Shown: one piece after another, positions 1-9,797 of the stretch
How the letters are laid out: each line of letters opens with the position of its first letter
Position numbering within the stretch: position 1 is the stretch's first letter
NCBI GenBank assembly: GCA_900549955.1
Contig: URQH01000013.1
Location: forward strand, 1-46,037
From: an uncultured Eubacteriales bacterium
GTDB taxonomy: Bacteria > Bacillota > Clostridia > Christensenellales > CAG-138
Direction of reading: 5' to 3'
DNA: 46,037 nt
The notes under the pieces: generated by a model
The model's database searches: none
The model's input: only the letters and a program-made list of their open reading frames with translations
What the model was told of the DNA's origin: nothing
Program-made: the position numbers and the translations under genes

Positions 1-100
1 CGGCAGGCGTGAGGGCGGCACACGCCCCGGGCAGGCGCGGCGCTGAACCGCCGCCCCGTTTGGTGCCGCGGCAAGCCGCTGCCGCCGCCAAAACGGCAAT

Positions 101-134
101 GCCGCCCGCCCGGCGCATGCGCCGGGCGGGCGGC
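101..134 (-). terminator. Perfect 34-bp GC palindrome downstream of the L,D-transpeptidase
   Basis: Positions 101-117 are the exact reverse complement of 118-134, giving a very stable hairpin that starts 25 bp beyond the transpeptidase stop codon. On the minus strand it is followed by a short TTTT at about 90-93, so it may end that transcript, but the U-tract is neither adjacent nor long. Nothing else is recognisable in 1-159. Confidence 0.5.
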
Positions 135-159
135 GTGTGTTTGCACTCCAGCGGCCGGG

Positions 160-1212
160 TCAGCCCACGTCCTTGCCCCAGCCCTGCTTGACGGCATTGG
201 CGCGCAGATAGCCCGTCTCGCCCCAATATTCAATTTTGATATAGTCGCCGTCCTCCGTCGTCTCCAGGATCTTGACGGACGTATCGGTCGGCACCTTGAC
301 GATGCGCTCGCCGCCGCCCGGCTCCGTCATGAGCCACACGGTCTGGCGGATCAGGTTGGCGTCCTCGCGCGTGTCGAGCTCGCCCTCCACCATGGAGATG
401 TAGCCTCGCTTGATGTAGCCCTCCCGCTCTTCGCAGCGCACCTTGACCCAGGCCTCGCCCTCGAGCAGCACCTCGACCTCGGTGCCCAGCGCCAGTTTTT
501 TGACGGACACGGCGCTGTCCTTGCCCTCCTTGCGCATGCGCGCGCCGTCCACGGTCACCCAGGCGCTCGGGTTGGGCAGTTCCGGCCCGTCGTAAAAGTT
601 CTTCTGCAGCTCGTTATAATCGGAAAACGAGAGCGTGCTCTTGAGCGCATTGCGCAGCGCCCGCTGCGACGGCTCGTTCGTGGAGACCTCCACGGTGGTG
701 CCGGGGCAGGCATAGTAGTAAAGCCACTTGGCATCCTCGATGTACAGGCGTACGCAGCCGTGCGACACGTTGTCGCCCAGGTTGCTGAACGCGCCGCGCT
801 TGAGGGTATCCACGTCGCGCTTTGAAAACATGATCGAGTGGAAAAAGATATCGCCGACGATCTGCGTCCAATACCGCGCATATTCATTGCCAAAGTTGGC
901 AAACTTGCCAAAGCGCTCGCGCCCGCCCATCTTCCAGATGCCGGAAGGCGTGGGCGTCGCCTCGTCCTCCGGATCCTCGGGATCGACCTCCGTACGGCCG
1001 GTGGTGCACAGGAAGCGGCGCACGACGCGGGTGTATTCCCCCGCCTCGTCGCGCTCATACACGGTTACGATCTGGTTGCGCAGGTCGAGCAGGATGTAAT
1101 ATTTGTCGGGATCGGTGTTCTTCAATTCGTCGAGCGCCTTCGCCGTGCCGGGCGCCGAACAAACGGCCAGCAAGGTGATCGCGCACAACAGCAGCGCCAG
1201 TCCCCGCTTCAT
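160..1212 (-). CDS. Secreted L,D-transpeptidase (YkuD) with C-terminal SH3-like domains
   Basis: Predicted peptidoglycan cross-linking enzyme that would form 3-3 bonds outside the membrane. Residues 1-26 form a signal peptide ending in AKA. The YkuD domain spans about 38-177 and carries the catalytic signature: His125 (FFHS) and SHGCVR with His151 and Cys153. Two SH3-like wall-binding stretches follow at about 217-275 and 290-345. Length is 350 aa. I chose ATG at 1212 over the in-frame TTG at 1215 because the GGGGAGGG ribosome site then has 7-nt spacing. The next gene upstream on the same strand is another wall enzyme. The fold and class are clear; the exact cross-link specificity is inferred. 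Confidence 0.9.
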   Translation of the reverse strand: MKRGLALLLCAITLLAVCSAPGTAKALDELKNTDPDKYYILLDLRNQIVTVYERDEAGEYTRVVRRFLCTTGRTEVDPEDPEDEATPTPSGIWKMGGRERFGKFANFGNEYARYWTQIVGDIFFHSIMFSKRDVDTLKRGAFSNLGDNVSHGCVRLYIEDAKWLYYYACPGTTVEVSTNEPSQRALRNALKSTLSFSDYNELQKNFYDGPELPNPSAWVTVDGARMRKEGKDSAVSVKKLALGTEVEVLLEGEAWVKVRCEEREGYIKRGYISMVEGELDTREDANLIRQTVWLMTEPGGGERIVKVPTDTSVKILETTEDGDYIKIEYWGETGYLRANAVKQGWGKDVG

Positions 1213-1259
1213 CAAAAGCCCTCCCCTGTTCTTGCCGAATGTGTCGTTTCACAGTATAT

Positions 1260-1289
1260 GCGGGCAGGGCCGCCATGAGCCCTGCCCGC
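1260..1289 (-). terminator. Terminator-like hairpin after the NlpC/P60 gene
   Basis: An 11-bp perfect stem (1260-1270 with 1279-1289) and an 8-nt loop lie just past the stop at 1308. There is no U-tract on the minus strand, so it may act as a 3' stabiliser. A TATACT hexamer on the minus strand (1253-1258) follows and could be the -10 box of the transpeptidase gene, but I see no good -35. Confidence 0.4.
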
Positions 1290-1307
1290 GGCAATGCGGT
1301 GTGCCAA

Positions 1308-3146
1308 TCAGAATACGCGGAACGCCATCAGGAAGTGGCTCGGCCAGTAGGAGCCGCTCAGCACGGTGGAGGTGATGCGCACCTTGCCCGCGCCGGAGCT
1401 GGCGTCGATCATCTTGCCGCTGCCCAGATAGATGCCCACGTGTCCCGTCGCCATGGACGTGTCGGAGAACACGAGGATGTCGCCGCGTTTGATGTCGTCC
1501 ATGTCGGTGATCTTTTTATACTTGGTGCAGCTGCGCCACGCGACGGACGTGAGATAGCTCTGCTTGACGCCCGCCTGGTTCAAACACCAGTACACAAAGC
1601 CGGAGCAGTCGAACGAGCTCGGCCCCTTGGCGCCGCGCACATACTTGCAACCCAGCTTGCTCTCCGCCACGTCGATGAGCCGTTCCACGCCGGTGGAGGA
1701 CGACGAGCTGCCGGAGGACGAACTGCCGGAAGACGACGAGCCGGAGGACGAGCTGCCGGACGAGGACCCGGACGACGAGCTGCCGGAAGACGACGAACCG
1801 GAAGACGAGCTGCTGGAAGCGGCCTTCTTGGCCTTGCTCGAATTGAGCGTGTTCAGCGTGACGGTGCCGACCTTGCCGTCCGCGCCCAGGCTGTTGCGGC
1901 GCTGGAAGGCCATGACGGCCTCCTGCGTGATCTCGCCAAAGTATCCGGTCGCGTTCGCCGCGCGCATGTAGCCCAGCTCGGCCAGCCGCTTCTGGATCGC
2001 CACGACGTCGCTGCCGCTGTCGCCCAGCTTGATGACCTTGGACTGCGCGTCGCTCGAGAGCAGCAGCGCCTTCGTGGCCGGGCCAACGTTGCCATCCACG
2101 ACGAGGCCGTTGGCCGACTGGAATTCGCGCACGGCGGCGGCGGTCGCCTTCGTGAACTCGCCGCTTGCCTTGCCGTCATAATATCCGAGCTTTTGCAGGC
2201 GCTGCTGGAACTCCTTGATTTCGTCGCTCTCGTCGCCCACGGAGTAAAACTTGGAGACGACCTCCGTGCTGTAGAGCTTTTCCATCGTCACATTGCCGAC
2301 CTTGCCGTCGCCGGCGAGCTTGTTGCGCTCCTGGAACTCCTTGACGGCCGCCTCGGTCTTTTCGCCGAACGTGCCGGTGAGGTTCCCCTTGTCGGTGATG
2401 TAGCCCAGCTCATACAGCCGCTGCTGCACGCTCTTGACGTCCTCGCCCTCGTCTCCCACCTGCATGACGAACTGCTTGGCGTCGCCGCCCATCAGCACCG
2501 TGTACGTCTGGGAGCCGACTGTGCCGTCGACCGTCAGGCCGTTGTGGCGCTGGAACGTGCGAATTGCCGTCTCCGTAAGGGGGCCAAAATGTTCCGTCGG
2601 TTCGTCGGAATCCATATAGCCCAGCTCCATGAGCCGTGTCTGGATCGTGGCGATCACTTTCCCATCGTCGCCTTCTTTCAACACGGCAAACGGCGTGGCA
2701 GTCGGTTCGGCCGTCGCGTTGCCGCCGGACGTATCCGGCTCCGTGGCCGTCTGCGCCTGCGTCCCGTTTCCCGTCTGCTCCGCGTCATCGGCCGTAACGG
2801 GCGCAACGGGCGTATCCGGCTCTACCGGCACGGGGGTCACGTTGGGCAGCACGGGGACGTTCGTCGCCGCCAACTGCGCGCTGCGATCCCCGCCCGACAC
2901 GGTCTGCGTGGACGGCTTGCCGGGCAGCGCAATGGCAATCACAAGCGCAACCACGAGCACGAGGCTCATGGCGCCGATGCCGACCCAGAGCGTGCGCGGC
3001 GGCAGGCTGGTCAGGAACTGGTACAATCTCCGGAACCCATCCTGAAGCGCCCGCCAGGCCAGCCGGCCCAGTTTTTTCATCAGTGCCAGAAAGATTTTCC
3101 CGGCCCGTTTGGCTAGCGCCCGGGTGCGGCGCCAAAAACGATTCAT
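1308..3146 (-). CDS. Membrane-anchored NlpC/P60 peptidoglycan hydrolase with four PG-binding repeats
   Basis: Predicted cell-wall endopeptidase of 612 aa. A basic cytoplasmic N-terminus (1-50) precedes one membrane helix at about 53-74. Four peptidoglycan_binding_1 repeats follow at roughly 156-221, 227-293, 301-366 and 371-436, each with the LxxLGY core and an FQ motif. A 47-residue Ser/Gly linker (about 439-485) leads to the NlpC/P60 domain (487-612), with catalytic Cys514 in FDCSGF and His569 in GHVGIY. The usual third polar residue appears as Asp581 in MIDAS instead of the common His. The anchor plus long repeats suggests an enzyme that reaches across the wall. An AAAGGA ribosome site precedes ATG 3146. 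Confidence 0.93.
   Translation of the reverse strand: MNRFWRRTRALAKRAGKIFLALMKKLGRLAWRALQDGFRRLYQFLTSLPPRTLWVGIGAMSLVLVVALVIAIALPGKPSTQTVSGGDRSAQLAATNVPVLPNVTPVPVEPDTPVAPVTADDAEQTGNGTQAQTATEPDTSGGNATAEPTATPFAVLKEGDDGKVIATIQTRLMELGYMDSDEPTEHFGPLTETAIRTFQRHNGLTVDGTVGSQTYTVLMGGDAKQFVMQVGDEGEDVKSVQQRLYELGYITDKGNLTGTFGEKTEAAVKEFQERNKLAGDGKVGNVTMEKLYSTEVVSKFYSVGDESDEIKEFQQRLQKLGYYDGKASGEFTKATAAAVREFQSANGLVVDGNVGPATKALLLSSDAQSKVIKLGDSGSDVVAIQKRLAELGYMRAANATGYFGEITQEAVMAFQRRNSLGADGKVGTVTLNTLNSSKAKKAASSSSSSGSSSSGSSSSGSSSGSSSSGSSSSGSSSSGSSSSSTGVERLIDVAESKLGCKYVRGAKGPSSFDCSGFVYWCLNQAGVKQSYLTSVAWRSCTKYKKITDMDDIKRGDILVFSDTSMATGHVGIYLGSGKMIDASSGAGKVRITSTVLSGSYWPSHFLMAFRVF
1683..1830 (-). repeat. Short tandem DNA repeat encoding a Ser/Gly linker
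   Basis: Imperfect repeats of a 12-15 bp unit encode SSSSG blocks between the fourth binding repeat and the catalytic domain of the NlpC/P60 hydrolase. On the plus strand the same DNA reads as an acidic ELPEDD-type repeat, which is a by-product. Slippage here could alter linker length. Confidence 0.8.
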
Positions 3147-3198
3147 GTAAGCACGTTTCCTTTCTCAAAGCATCGCGTTACCTATTTTATGTGGATCC

Positions 3199-3204
3199 AG
3201 TATA
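3199..3204 (-). promoter_or_regulatory. Extended -10 promoter for the NlpC/P60 gene
   Basis: On the minus strand the sequence is TGG-TATACT, an extended -10 element, about 53 bp before the start codon. No convincing -35 is present, as is common for extended -10 promoters. Confidence 0.5.
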
Positions 3205-3252
3205 CCATGCAACTGTGTCCATTCCTTGAACAAAGGATAAACTCTTCTTCGG

Positions 3253-3274
3253 AAAATTATCCCCAAACCGGGGA
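3253..3274 (-). terminator. Weak terminator after mreB
   Basis: A 5-bp stem (TCCCC/GGGGA on the minus strand, 3260-3274) is followed by TAATTTT. It lies 22 bp past the mreB stop. The stem is short, so termination may be partial. Confidence 0.35.
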
Positions 3275-3295
3275 GTTTTTCCTGCTTTTTGGCGT

Positions 3296-4333
3296 TCAGG
3301 CGCGCGCGAATCCCCCGCGGCGGTAATCCTGTATGGCGCCGGCATATGCAGAAAAGTCCTCCAGCACCTTGCCGGTGCCGATGGCCACGCAGCTGACCGG
3401 GTCCTCCGCCAGGTGGCACGGCACCCCGGTGTGCTCGGCGATGTAACGATCCAGCCCGCGCAACTGCGCGCCGCCGCCGGTCAGGCAGATGCCCGTTTCG
3501 GTGATGTCGGCCGCAAGCTCGGGGGGCGTCTGTTCAAACAGGCCGCGCACGCGCTCCATGATCTGCCGGAGCGGCTCCGCTGTGGCATCCACCAGCTCGT
3601 TGGTCGCCACCGGCACGGACTCCGGCAGGCCAGTAAGCAGGCTGCGGCCGCGGATCTCCACGATCTGCTGCTCCTTTTCGATGTGCGCCCGGCCATACGC
3701 GATCTTGATGTCCTCAGCGGATCGCTCGCCGATAGCCAGGTCGTGCTTGCGCCTCATATACCGCACAAGCGCCTCGTCGAATTTGTCCCCCGCCACGCGG
3801 ATGGAATCGGACAGCACGACGCTGCCAAAGGAGATGACCGCGATGTCCGTCGTGCCGCCGCCGATGTCCAGCACCATGCTGCCCCGCGCGGCGGCAATGT
3901 CCACGCCCGCGCCAATCGCTGCGGCGATGGGCTCCTCGATCAGATAGCAATAGCGCGCGCCGGCCTCCGCCGCCGCCTCGACCACGCAGCGTTTCTCCGC
4001 TTCCGTCACGCCCGACGGCACACAGATGACCACGCGCGGCCTGAAAAACGGGCGCGCGCCGGCGACCTTTTTGAAAAAGTGGCGCAGCATGCGGGCCGTC
4101 ACGTCGAAGTTCGAGATCACGCCGTCCTGCAGCGGCCGCACCACGGCAATGCCGGGCGGCGTGCGGCCCAGCATGGCGCGCGCCTCCTCGCCGATGGCGG
4201 TCAACCGTCCGGTCTGCCGCTCGACGGCCACGATGGACGGTTCCCGGAGCACGATGCCCTGGTGCTTCACGTACACCAGAATGCTCGAGGTGCCCAGGTC
4301 GATGCCGATGTCGGAGGTCTCAAACAGCCCCAT
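3296..4333 (-). CDS. MreB/Mbl-family actin-like cell-shape protein
   Basis: Bacterial actin homologue expected to polymerise under the membrane and guide lateral wall synthesis. The 345-aa length is normal for the family. Phosphate-1 motif DLGTS lies at about residues 12-16, phosphate-2 is the LDIGGGTTD stretch, and the adenosine motif is LTGGGAQL. The reading frame stays open upstream to about 5110 on the antisense of ftsA, but ATG 4333 has a GGGAGCGGG ribosome site and matches the family N-terminus, so I start there. mreC and mreD are absent, which suggests an Mbl/MreBH-like paralogue rather than the mreBCD copy. It is divergent from ftsA over about 200 bp. Confidence 0.92.
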   Translation of the reverse strand: MGLFETSDIGIDLGTSSILVYVKHQGIVLREPSIVAVERQTGRLTAIGEEARAMLGRTPPGIAVVRPLQDGVISNFDVTARMLRHFFKKVAGARPFFRPRVVICVPSGVTEAEKRCVVEAAAEAGARYCYLIEEPIAAAIGAGVDIAAARGSMVLDIGGGTTDIAVISFGSVVLSDSIRVAGDKFDEALVRYMRRKHDLAIGERSAEDIKIAYGRAHIEKEQQIVEIRGRSLLTGLPESVPVATNELVDATAEPLRQIMERVRGLFEQTPPELAADITETGICLTGGGAQLRGLDRYIAEHTGVPCHLAEDPVSCVAIGTGKVLEDFSAYAGAIQDYRRGGFARA

Positions 4334-4370
4334 AATCCCGCTCCCATTCCCAATGCATATAGATAAGTAC

Positions 4371-4400
4371 ATTATATCGTCTTCATCCATCCCGCAACAA
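4371..4400 (-). promoter_or_regulatory. mreB promoter
   Basis: On the minus strand TTGTTG (4395-4400) and TATAAT (4371-4376) are separated by 18 bp, about 38 bp before the mreB start. The -10 is consensus. Confidence 0.6.
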
Positions 4401-4458
4401 GCAAACAAACTATGAACAGCGCCATTTGCGAAAAAACGGTAAAACCTGAGCCGAAGGT

Positions 4459-4488
4459 TGCGCATGACGAATTTTGTGTGATATAATA
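4459..4488 (+). promoter_or_regulatory. ftsA-ftsZ promoter
   Basis: TTGCGC (4459-4464) and TATAAT (4483-4488) have 18-bp spacing. The -10 is extended by an upstream TGA, and it lies 44 bp before the preferred ftsA start. Confidence 0.65.
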
Positions 4489-4532
4489 CCTCAGTATATA
4501 TAGCGTTTGTGCTGCGCGGAGGAGTCCTGAGG

Positions 4533-5735
4533 TTGAAACCCGCTGCAATACTGGATATTGGAAGCTCGAAAGTCGTCTGTCTGTGCGGCAGCTCCGTCCA
4601 CACGGACGGGATCCTGGTGCACGGCGTCGGTATCTGCGAATATGCGGGCTTCGAAAACGGGGAATTCAACGACATGGCCTCCCTCGGCGAGGCGGTGCTG
4701 ACGGCCATCGAGGACGCAGAACAGCAGAGCTGCACCCGCATCCGCGAGGTGGCCGTGGCGGTGCCCGCGCCGTTTGTGAAGCTCATCACCACGCGCGCCA
4801 CGCTCCACATCGAATCGCGCAACCGCCGCATCACGGTGGACGACATCGACGACGTGATCTCCATGTCGCTCGAAAAGGCGCGCGCGCCGGAGCACCTGCT
4901 CATGCACAGCACGCCCGTCTCCTTCACCGTCGGCGGGATCGAGAGCGCAACGGTCCCCGAGGGCGCGCGCGCGGACGAGCTGTCCGCCGAGGTGTCGCAC
5001 ATGTACGTGCGCGAATCGTTCGTGCAGCAGATGGAGCGCATCCTCTCGTCCATGCACGTGGAGATCTCCATGTGCGTGAGCGCGCAGCTGGCCGAGGCCA
5101 TCCACATCATCCCGGAGCAGGAGCGCGTGCGCCCGGCCGTGCTGATCGACGTGGGCTACTCACACACCGACGTCTGCCTCATCGAAAACGCGGCGCTGAC
5201 CAACCTCCAGTCGTTTGAGCTGGGCGGCCAGCAGTTTGCGTCCGACCTGAGCTTTGGACTCGGCATTCCGATGGAATATGCCGAGCAGGTCAAGCGGCGC
5301 TACACGTTTTTGCAGGAGCCGCTCTCGAGTGTGGAGATCATCCGCATGCCGACCGGCGTCAAGCGTGTCGACCACCGCGTGGTGGACCTGATCGTGGACG
5401 CCAGGGCACAGGAGCTGGCCGACCTGATCAAAAAGGCGCTGCGCGACATGGGCATCCGGCCGGAATCGCGGCCCGTGATCTATCTCACCGGCGGCGGCAT
5501 TTCGATGATGCACGGCTCGGGCGAATACCTGCGGCAGCAGCTGGGCTACCACGTCCGGCGGGACATGCCCTCCTACATGCACGAGATGAACTCGCCCAAC
5601 TACACCAGCGCGTTTGGCGCACTCGACTTTGTGCTTCGCGCCAGCAACGAAAGCGAAGCGGCGGCACAGGAGCCCTCCGCCGGTTCTTTGTGGGACCGGA
5701 TTTTGGATAAACTGCGAAACTTATTGATAAAATAA
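4533..5735 (+). CDS. ftsA: Cell division protein FtsA
   Basis: Actin-like membrane tether for the FtsZ ring. The first phosphate loop is LDIGSSKV near the N-terminus, IDVGYSHTDV and YLTGGG are the later ATP-site motifs, and the last 16 residues (SLWDRILDKLRNLLIK) form the amphipathic membrane-targeting helix. I start at TTG 4533 because GGAGGAG lies 8 nt upstream and the protein then begins MKPAAILDIG as the family does; a GTG at 4509 would add eight residues but has no ribosome site. Length is 400 aa. It ends 12 bp before ftsZ, so the two are co-transcribed. Other dcw genes are not in the window. Confidence 0.93.
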   Translation: MKPAAILDIGSSKVVCLCGSSVHTDGILVHGVGICEYAGFENGEFNDMASLGEAVLTAIEDAEQQSCTRIREVAVAVPAPFVKLITTRATLHIESRNRRITVDDIDDVISMSLEKARAPEHLLMHSTPVSFTVGGIESATVPEGARADELSAEVSHMYVRESFVQQMERILSSMHVEISMCVSAQLAEAIHIIPEQERVRPAVLIDVGYSHTDVCLIENAALTNLQSFELGGQQFASDLSFGLGIPMEYAEQVKRRYTFLQEPLSSVEIIRMPTGVKRVDHRVVDLIVDARAQELADLIKKALRDMGIRPESRPVIYLTGGGISMMHGSGEYLRQQLGYHVRRDMPSYMHEMNSPNYTSAFGALDFVLRASNESEAAAQEPSAGSLWDRILDKLRNLLIK

Positions 5736-5747
5736 GGGGGAACGACG

Positions 5748-7022
<1,275 letters not shown>

Positions 7023-7055
7023 GCGGAGCGCCGCACCCCCGGCAGTCGTTCCCAC

Positions 7056-7101
7056 CTGCGCCCCGCTCCCCATTCGAGCGGGGCGCAGCCCGTTGTTTGC
7101 C
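7056..7101 (+). terminator. Terminator after ftsZ
   Basis: A 12-bp perfect stem (7056-7067 with 7077-7088) and 9-nt loop are followed by a weak T-rich stretch (GTTGTTTG). It starts 34 bp after the ftsZ stop. Confidence 0.6.
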
Positions 7102-7150
7102 CTCTACCTACCCCGACCGGCGCACAAGCCGGAGAAAGGAACTTCCCCCC

Positions 7151-7426
7151 ATGCAATCCATCCTCATGATGATCCTTCCCAACTGTCCTCACTGCCGCCG
7201 CGCGCTCGCGCTGCTCGACGAACTGCGCGCCGAACGGCCGGACTATGCCGCCATCCCGCTGCAGATCGAGGACGAGAGCCGCAACAAGGCGCTGGCGGAC
7301 TCGCTCGACTACTGGTACGTGCCGTGCTGCTTTGTGGGCGGCAAAAAGCTGCACGAGGGCGTGCCCTCGCGCGAGGCCATGCGCGCCGTGCTGGACGCCG
7401 CGCTTTTGGACGGGCCGAAAGGCTGA
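7151..7426 (+). CDS. Small thioredoxin/glutaredoxin-fold protein (CPHC)
   Basis: A 91-aa protein that begins with a beta strand and a CPHC redox motif at residues 12-15 (ILPNCPHC), followed by a helix and a VPCCFVGGKK stretch that corresponds to the cis-Pro loop of glutaredoxins. It probably acts as a cytosolic thiol-disulfide oxidoreductase. The extra cysteine pair beside the cis-Pro is unusual. The start is ATG 7151 with a GAAAGGA ribosome site. It lies after the ftsZ terminator, so it likely has its own promoter, which I cannot place. Partner proteins are not apparent. Confidence 0.75.
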   Translation: MQSILMMILPNCPHCRRALALLDELRAERPDYAAIPLQIEDESRNKALADSLDYWYVPCCFVGGKKLHEGVPSREAMRAVLDAALLDGPKG

Positions 7427-7527
7427 CCGGCGGGCGCGGGCTTTCTCAGGCGCCGCCCGCCGGCGCGCAAAACCACCGGCGCAGCAAACGAACGTACGAG
7501 GCGCCGGAACGAACGGGAGAAGGGGAT

Positions 7528-7686
7528 ATGTTAAAGGCCATTTTGATTTCTGTTGCGATATTCTTCATCGCCTTGCTGCTCGAGGCAAGTATCGGCATCA
7601 GCTGGAACATGGCCGGCATCGGCACGCTGTTTGCCGTGGTCTCCATCGGCGGCTTCCTGCTGTACGCCATCGAGAAGAAACGGTAG
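7528..7686 (+). CDS. Small two-helix membrane protein, unknown function
   Basis: A 52-aa hydrophobic protein starting MLKAILISVAIFF, with two predicted membrane helices at about 4-19 and 28-46 and a short basic tail (EKKR). A strong GAGAAGGGG ribosome site lies just before ATG 7528, which supports expression. I do not recognise the family. The codon usage is GC-rich like the surroundings. Confidence 0.55.
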   Translation: MLKAILISVAIFFIALLLEASIGISWNMAGIGTLFAVVSIGGFLLYAIEKKR

Positions 7687-7832
7687 CGGCCGTTCCGGCG
7701 GCAGGCTTCGCCGCAAGCGCGCCCGGCGACCGTGGCAGCGTACCACGGACAGGCGCGGGACCGGCATCCGTCGCGCCATCACGCCGGCGGATGGCTGAGC
7801 ACGCGGCAAAACGATTGTGGAACGTGGAAAAT

Positions 7833-8258
7833 ATGAAACAGAAAACCGCCTTTCTTGCAGTTGGCGTCCTCCTGTTGGCAGCGGTTCTCATCGGTTGGAC
7901 CGTCGGGGCCCGTGCGCCCGAAAACAAGGCCGCACAGTTTGTCAGGGAACATGGCGCCGCCTTTTCTGCGCTGGCAGATAGCGGCCAGCCAATCCCTGCA
8001 ATACTAGACGGGATAGCGATCGATACGTGGGACGGCGCGCATCTCATGTACGAATTCCGATTGGGGACTGGAACCGGAGACCGTCAATACTGGGGCGTAT
8101 ACTACTCTCCCGACGACGTGCCTCTGCCGTTTCAAAATACCGACGTCTCTCTGCTGCCGGACGGCGAAGGCAGCTGGATCTGGCAGGCAGCGGGAGACAA
8201 CCGTGGAACAACGAAAAAACTCGCTGAAAAATGGTACTACTTTGAGGCGGGTTTCTAA
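7833..8258 (+). CDS. Hypothetical membrane-anchored or secreted protein
   Basis: A 141-aa protein with an N-terminal hydrophobic segment at about 6-26 (FLAVGVLLLAAVLIGW) and a soluble remainder with aromatic-rich strands (YWGVYYSPDD, EKWYYFEAGF), so probably an extracytoplasmic domain. No family is recognised. The ribosome site before ATG 7833 is weak (GTGGAA), and a GTG a few codons upstream is possible. Base composition drops visibly from here to 8950 compared with both sides, which suggests recent acquisition together with the next gene. Confidence 0.6.
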   Translation: MKQKTAFLAVGVLLLAAVLIGWTVGARAPENKAAQFVREHGAAFSALADSGQPIPAILDGIAIDTWDGAHLMYEFRLGTGTGDRQYWGVYYSPDDVPLPFQNTDVSLLPDGEGSWIWQAAGDNRGTTKKLAEKWYYFEAGF

Positions 8259-8300
8259 GTTGCAGGTGCGGTTGCAACCACGCCTGGAACGGAGGGGCTC

Positions 8301-8948
8301 ATGAACTGTTTTGAAAAAATGCGGACGCCCGAAAGACACGACCCTCTGAAAAAAGAAATCGGCATCACCGCTGGTGTCCTGCTGTTGGGCGTCTGTCTTG
8401 GCGCGTTTTCAAAGTTTTTGGATTACCGTCAAGCGGAACTGCCGCCCTTTCTCAGTTTGATCGATCAAACGTTGGATCTTCACAATTTTCTTGGAACGTT
8501 TGCCCCGTGGGTCGTTCTGGCCGTCTTCCTTTCCATCAAAAGCAGCAGCGCCTTCCGGGCAGGGCTGCATGTCTTTGCGTTTTTTGCCGGAATGGTGACC
8601 AGCTATTATCTATACTCCAACTTTGTGGCAGGTTTCTTTCCGAAAAGCTATGCGATGATATGGGTTGCATTTACGCTTCTTTCCCCTGTTTTGGCGTTTT
8701 TCTGCTGGTATGCAACGGGGAAAGGGTGGTTTGCGTTTGCAGTTTCCGCCGGCATTTTGGGGTTTTTGATCCACTGTACGCTCGCCTACGGCATGTGGTA
8801 TGTTGACGTTCGCTCCCCATTGCATCTGCTCATGCTGATCCTTGGCGTCGTGATGTTGCGGAAATCCTGGAAGGAAACCGTCGGCCTGGTTGCCGCTTCG
8901 ATTCCGGTGGCTATCCTCCTGAGCGTGCTGATTCCTTTCGGGATATAG
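8301..8948 (+). CDS. Multi-pass membrane protein, unknown function
   Basis: A 215-aa protein with about seven predicted membrane helices from residue 20 onward. It has a characteristic FFAGMVTSYYLYSNFVAGFFPKSY-like core and a CWYATGKGW segment; I have the impression of a family scattered in Clostridia and Bacilli but cannot name a function. A clean GGAGGGG ribosome site precedes ATG 8301, 42 bp after the previous gene, so the two are probably co-transcribed. The low GC matches the upstream gene rather than the rest of the window. Confidence 0.75.
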   Translation: MNCFEKMRTPERHDPLKKEIGITAGVLLLGVCLGAFSKFLDYRQAELPPFLSLIDQTLDLHNFLGTFAPWVVLAVFLSIKSSSAFRAGLHVFAFFAGMVTSYYLYSNFVAGFFPKSYAMIWVAFTLLSPVLAFFCWYATGKGWFAFAVSAGILGFLIHCTLAYGMWYVDVRSPLHLLMLILGVVMLRKSWKETVGLVAASIPVAILLSVLIPFGI

Positions 8949-9127
8949 GCAACGGAACAAACATCGATCCACGAATGGGTGCCATCGGACTGCCAGATGG
9001 GAAACAAGCCGTCCTTCCATCGGGAGAGAGGGCAAGCCGACAGCGGCCAAGCGGGAGCCGCCCGAAGCCGGCAGGAAGCAGAAACAGTCCCCGCGCCCGG
9101 TGCGCCAATACGGCCGCAGCGCGCCCG

Positions 9128-9778
9128 TCACGGCGCCTGCAGCGTGTGCAGGGGCACCTGATAAACGGTAAACCGCCCCCAATAGACCTCCGAACTCACG
9201 ACGAGGCTGTCCACGCCGTTGGAAAACAGATAGCCGCTGCCCGCCCGCTCCACAAACGAGACATGCCGCGTCCGCTCCACAAATTCCAGCAGTGCGGGGC
9301 ACTCGCCCCGCGGCGCGATGTACACCCCATCGCCGCTGCCCACCTCGGCAAACGGCGTGTCGCCGTCGAGCTGTGCGGCGGCCAGCAGGTACGGGATCGG
9401 GTTGCCGCGCTGGAAGATCGCCCCGCCATAGCGCCAGAGCACGCCGCCCGCCGCGAGCAGCAGCGCCACGAGCGCCACGAGCACGCGCATCCGGCGCTTT
9501 TTCGTGCCGCCGCGGGCTTGCGCGCCCCCTTCCGGGGATGGGTCCGCCGGCGCGGCCGGCCGCGCCTCCCCCGCCTCCCCCGCGAGCAGCTCCTCCACGG
9601 AGAGCCCCAGCGCCGCCGCCAGGCCGGGTAACACGTCCACACCGGGGAAGCTCAGCCCGCGCTCCCACTTGGAGACGGCCTTGGCCGTAACGTGCACGCG
9701 CGCGGCCAGCGCCTGCTGCGTCATGCCGCATGCGCGGCGCCGGGACGCGATCAGCGCGCCGGTCTTTCCCCTGTCCAA
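9128..9778 (-). CDS. Membrane-tethered XRE-family HTH regulator
   Basis: A 216-aa protein with an N-terminal helix-turn-helix of the XRE type at about residues 8-63 (MTQQALAARVHVTAKAVSKWERG), an Ala/Pro-rich linker, basic residues, one membrane helix at about 98-115, and a C-terminal domain of roughly 100 residues that would lie outside the cell. Such layouts suggest a one-component regulator that senses an outside or membrane signal. I start at TTG 9778 because GAGGAGGTGG lies right upstream; the frame is open further but lacks a ribosome site. The C-terminal domain is not recognised. The 179 bp between 8949 and the stop hold nothing I can name. Confidence 0.75.
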   Translation of the reverse strand: MDRGKTGALIASRRRACGMTQQALAARVHVTAKAVSKWERGLSFPGVDVLPGLAAALGLSVEELLAGEAGEARPAAPADPSPEGGAQARGGTKKRRMRVLVALVALLLAAGGVLWRYGGAIFQRGNPIPYLLAAAQLDGDTPFAEVGSGDGVYIAPRGECPALLEFVERTRHVSFVERAGSGYLFSNGVDSLVVSSEVYWGRFTVYQVPLHTLQAP

Positions 9779-9797
9779 AGGACCACCTCCTCTCCCC

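Noticed and set aside
1564..1971. Plus-strand acidic repeat protein (ELPEDD units)
   Set aside because: It is the antisense of the Ser/Gly linker of the NlpC/P60 hydrolase; no ribosome site or family match.
4334..5110. Upstream extension of mreB to a 604-aa protein
   Set aside because: The extension is antisense of ftsA, lacks conserved sequence and would jump over the mreB ribosome site and promoter.
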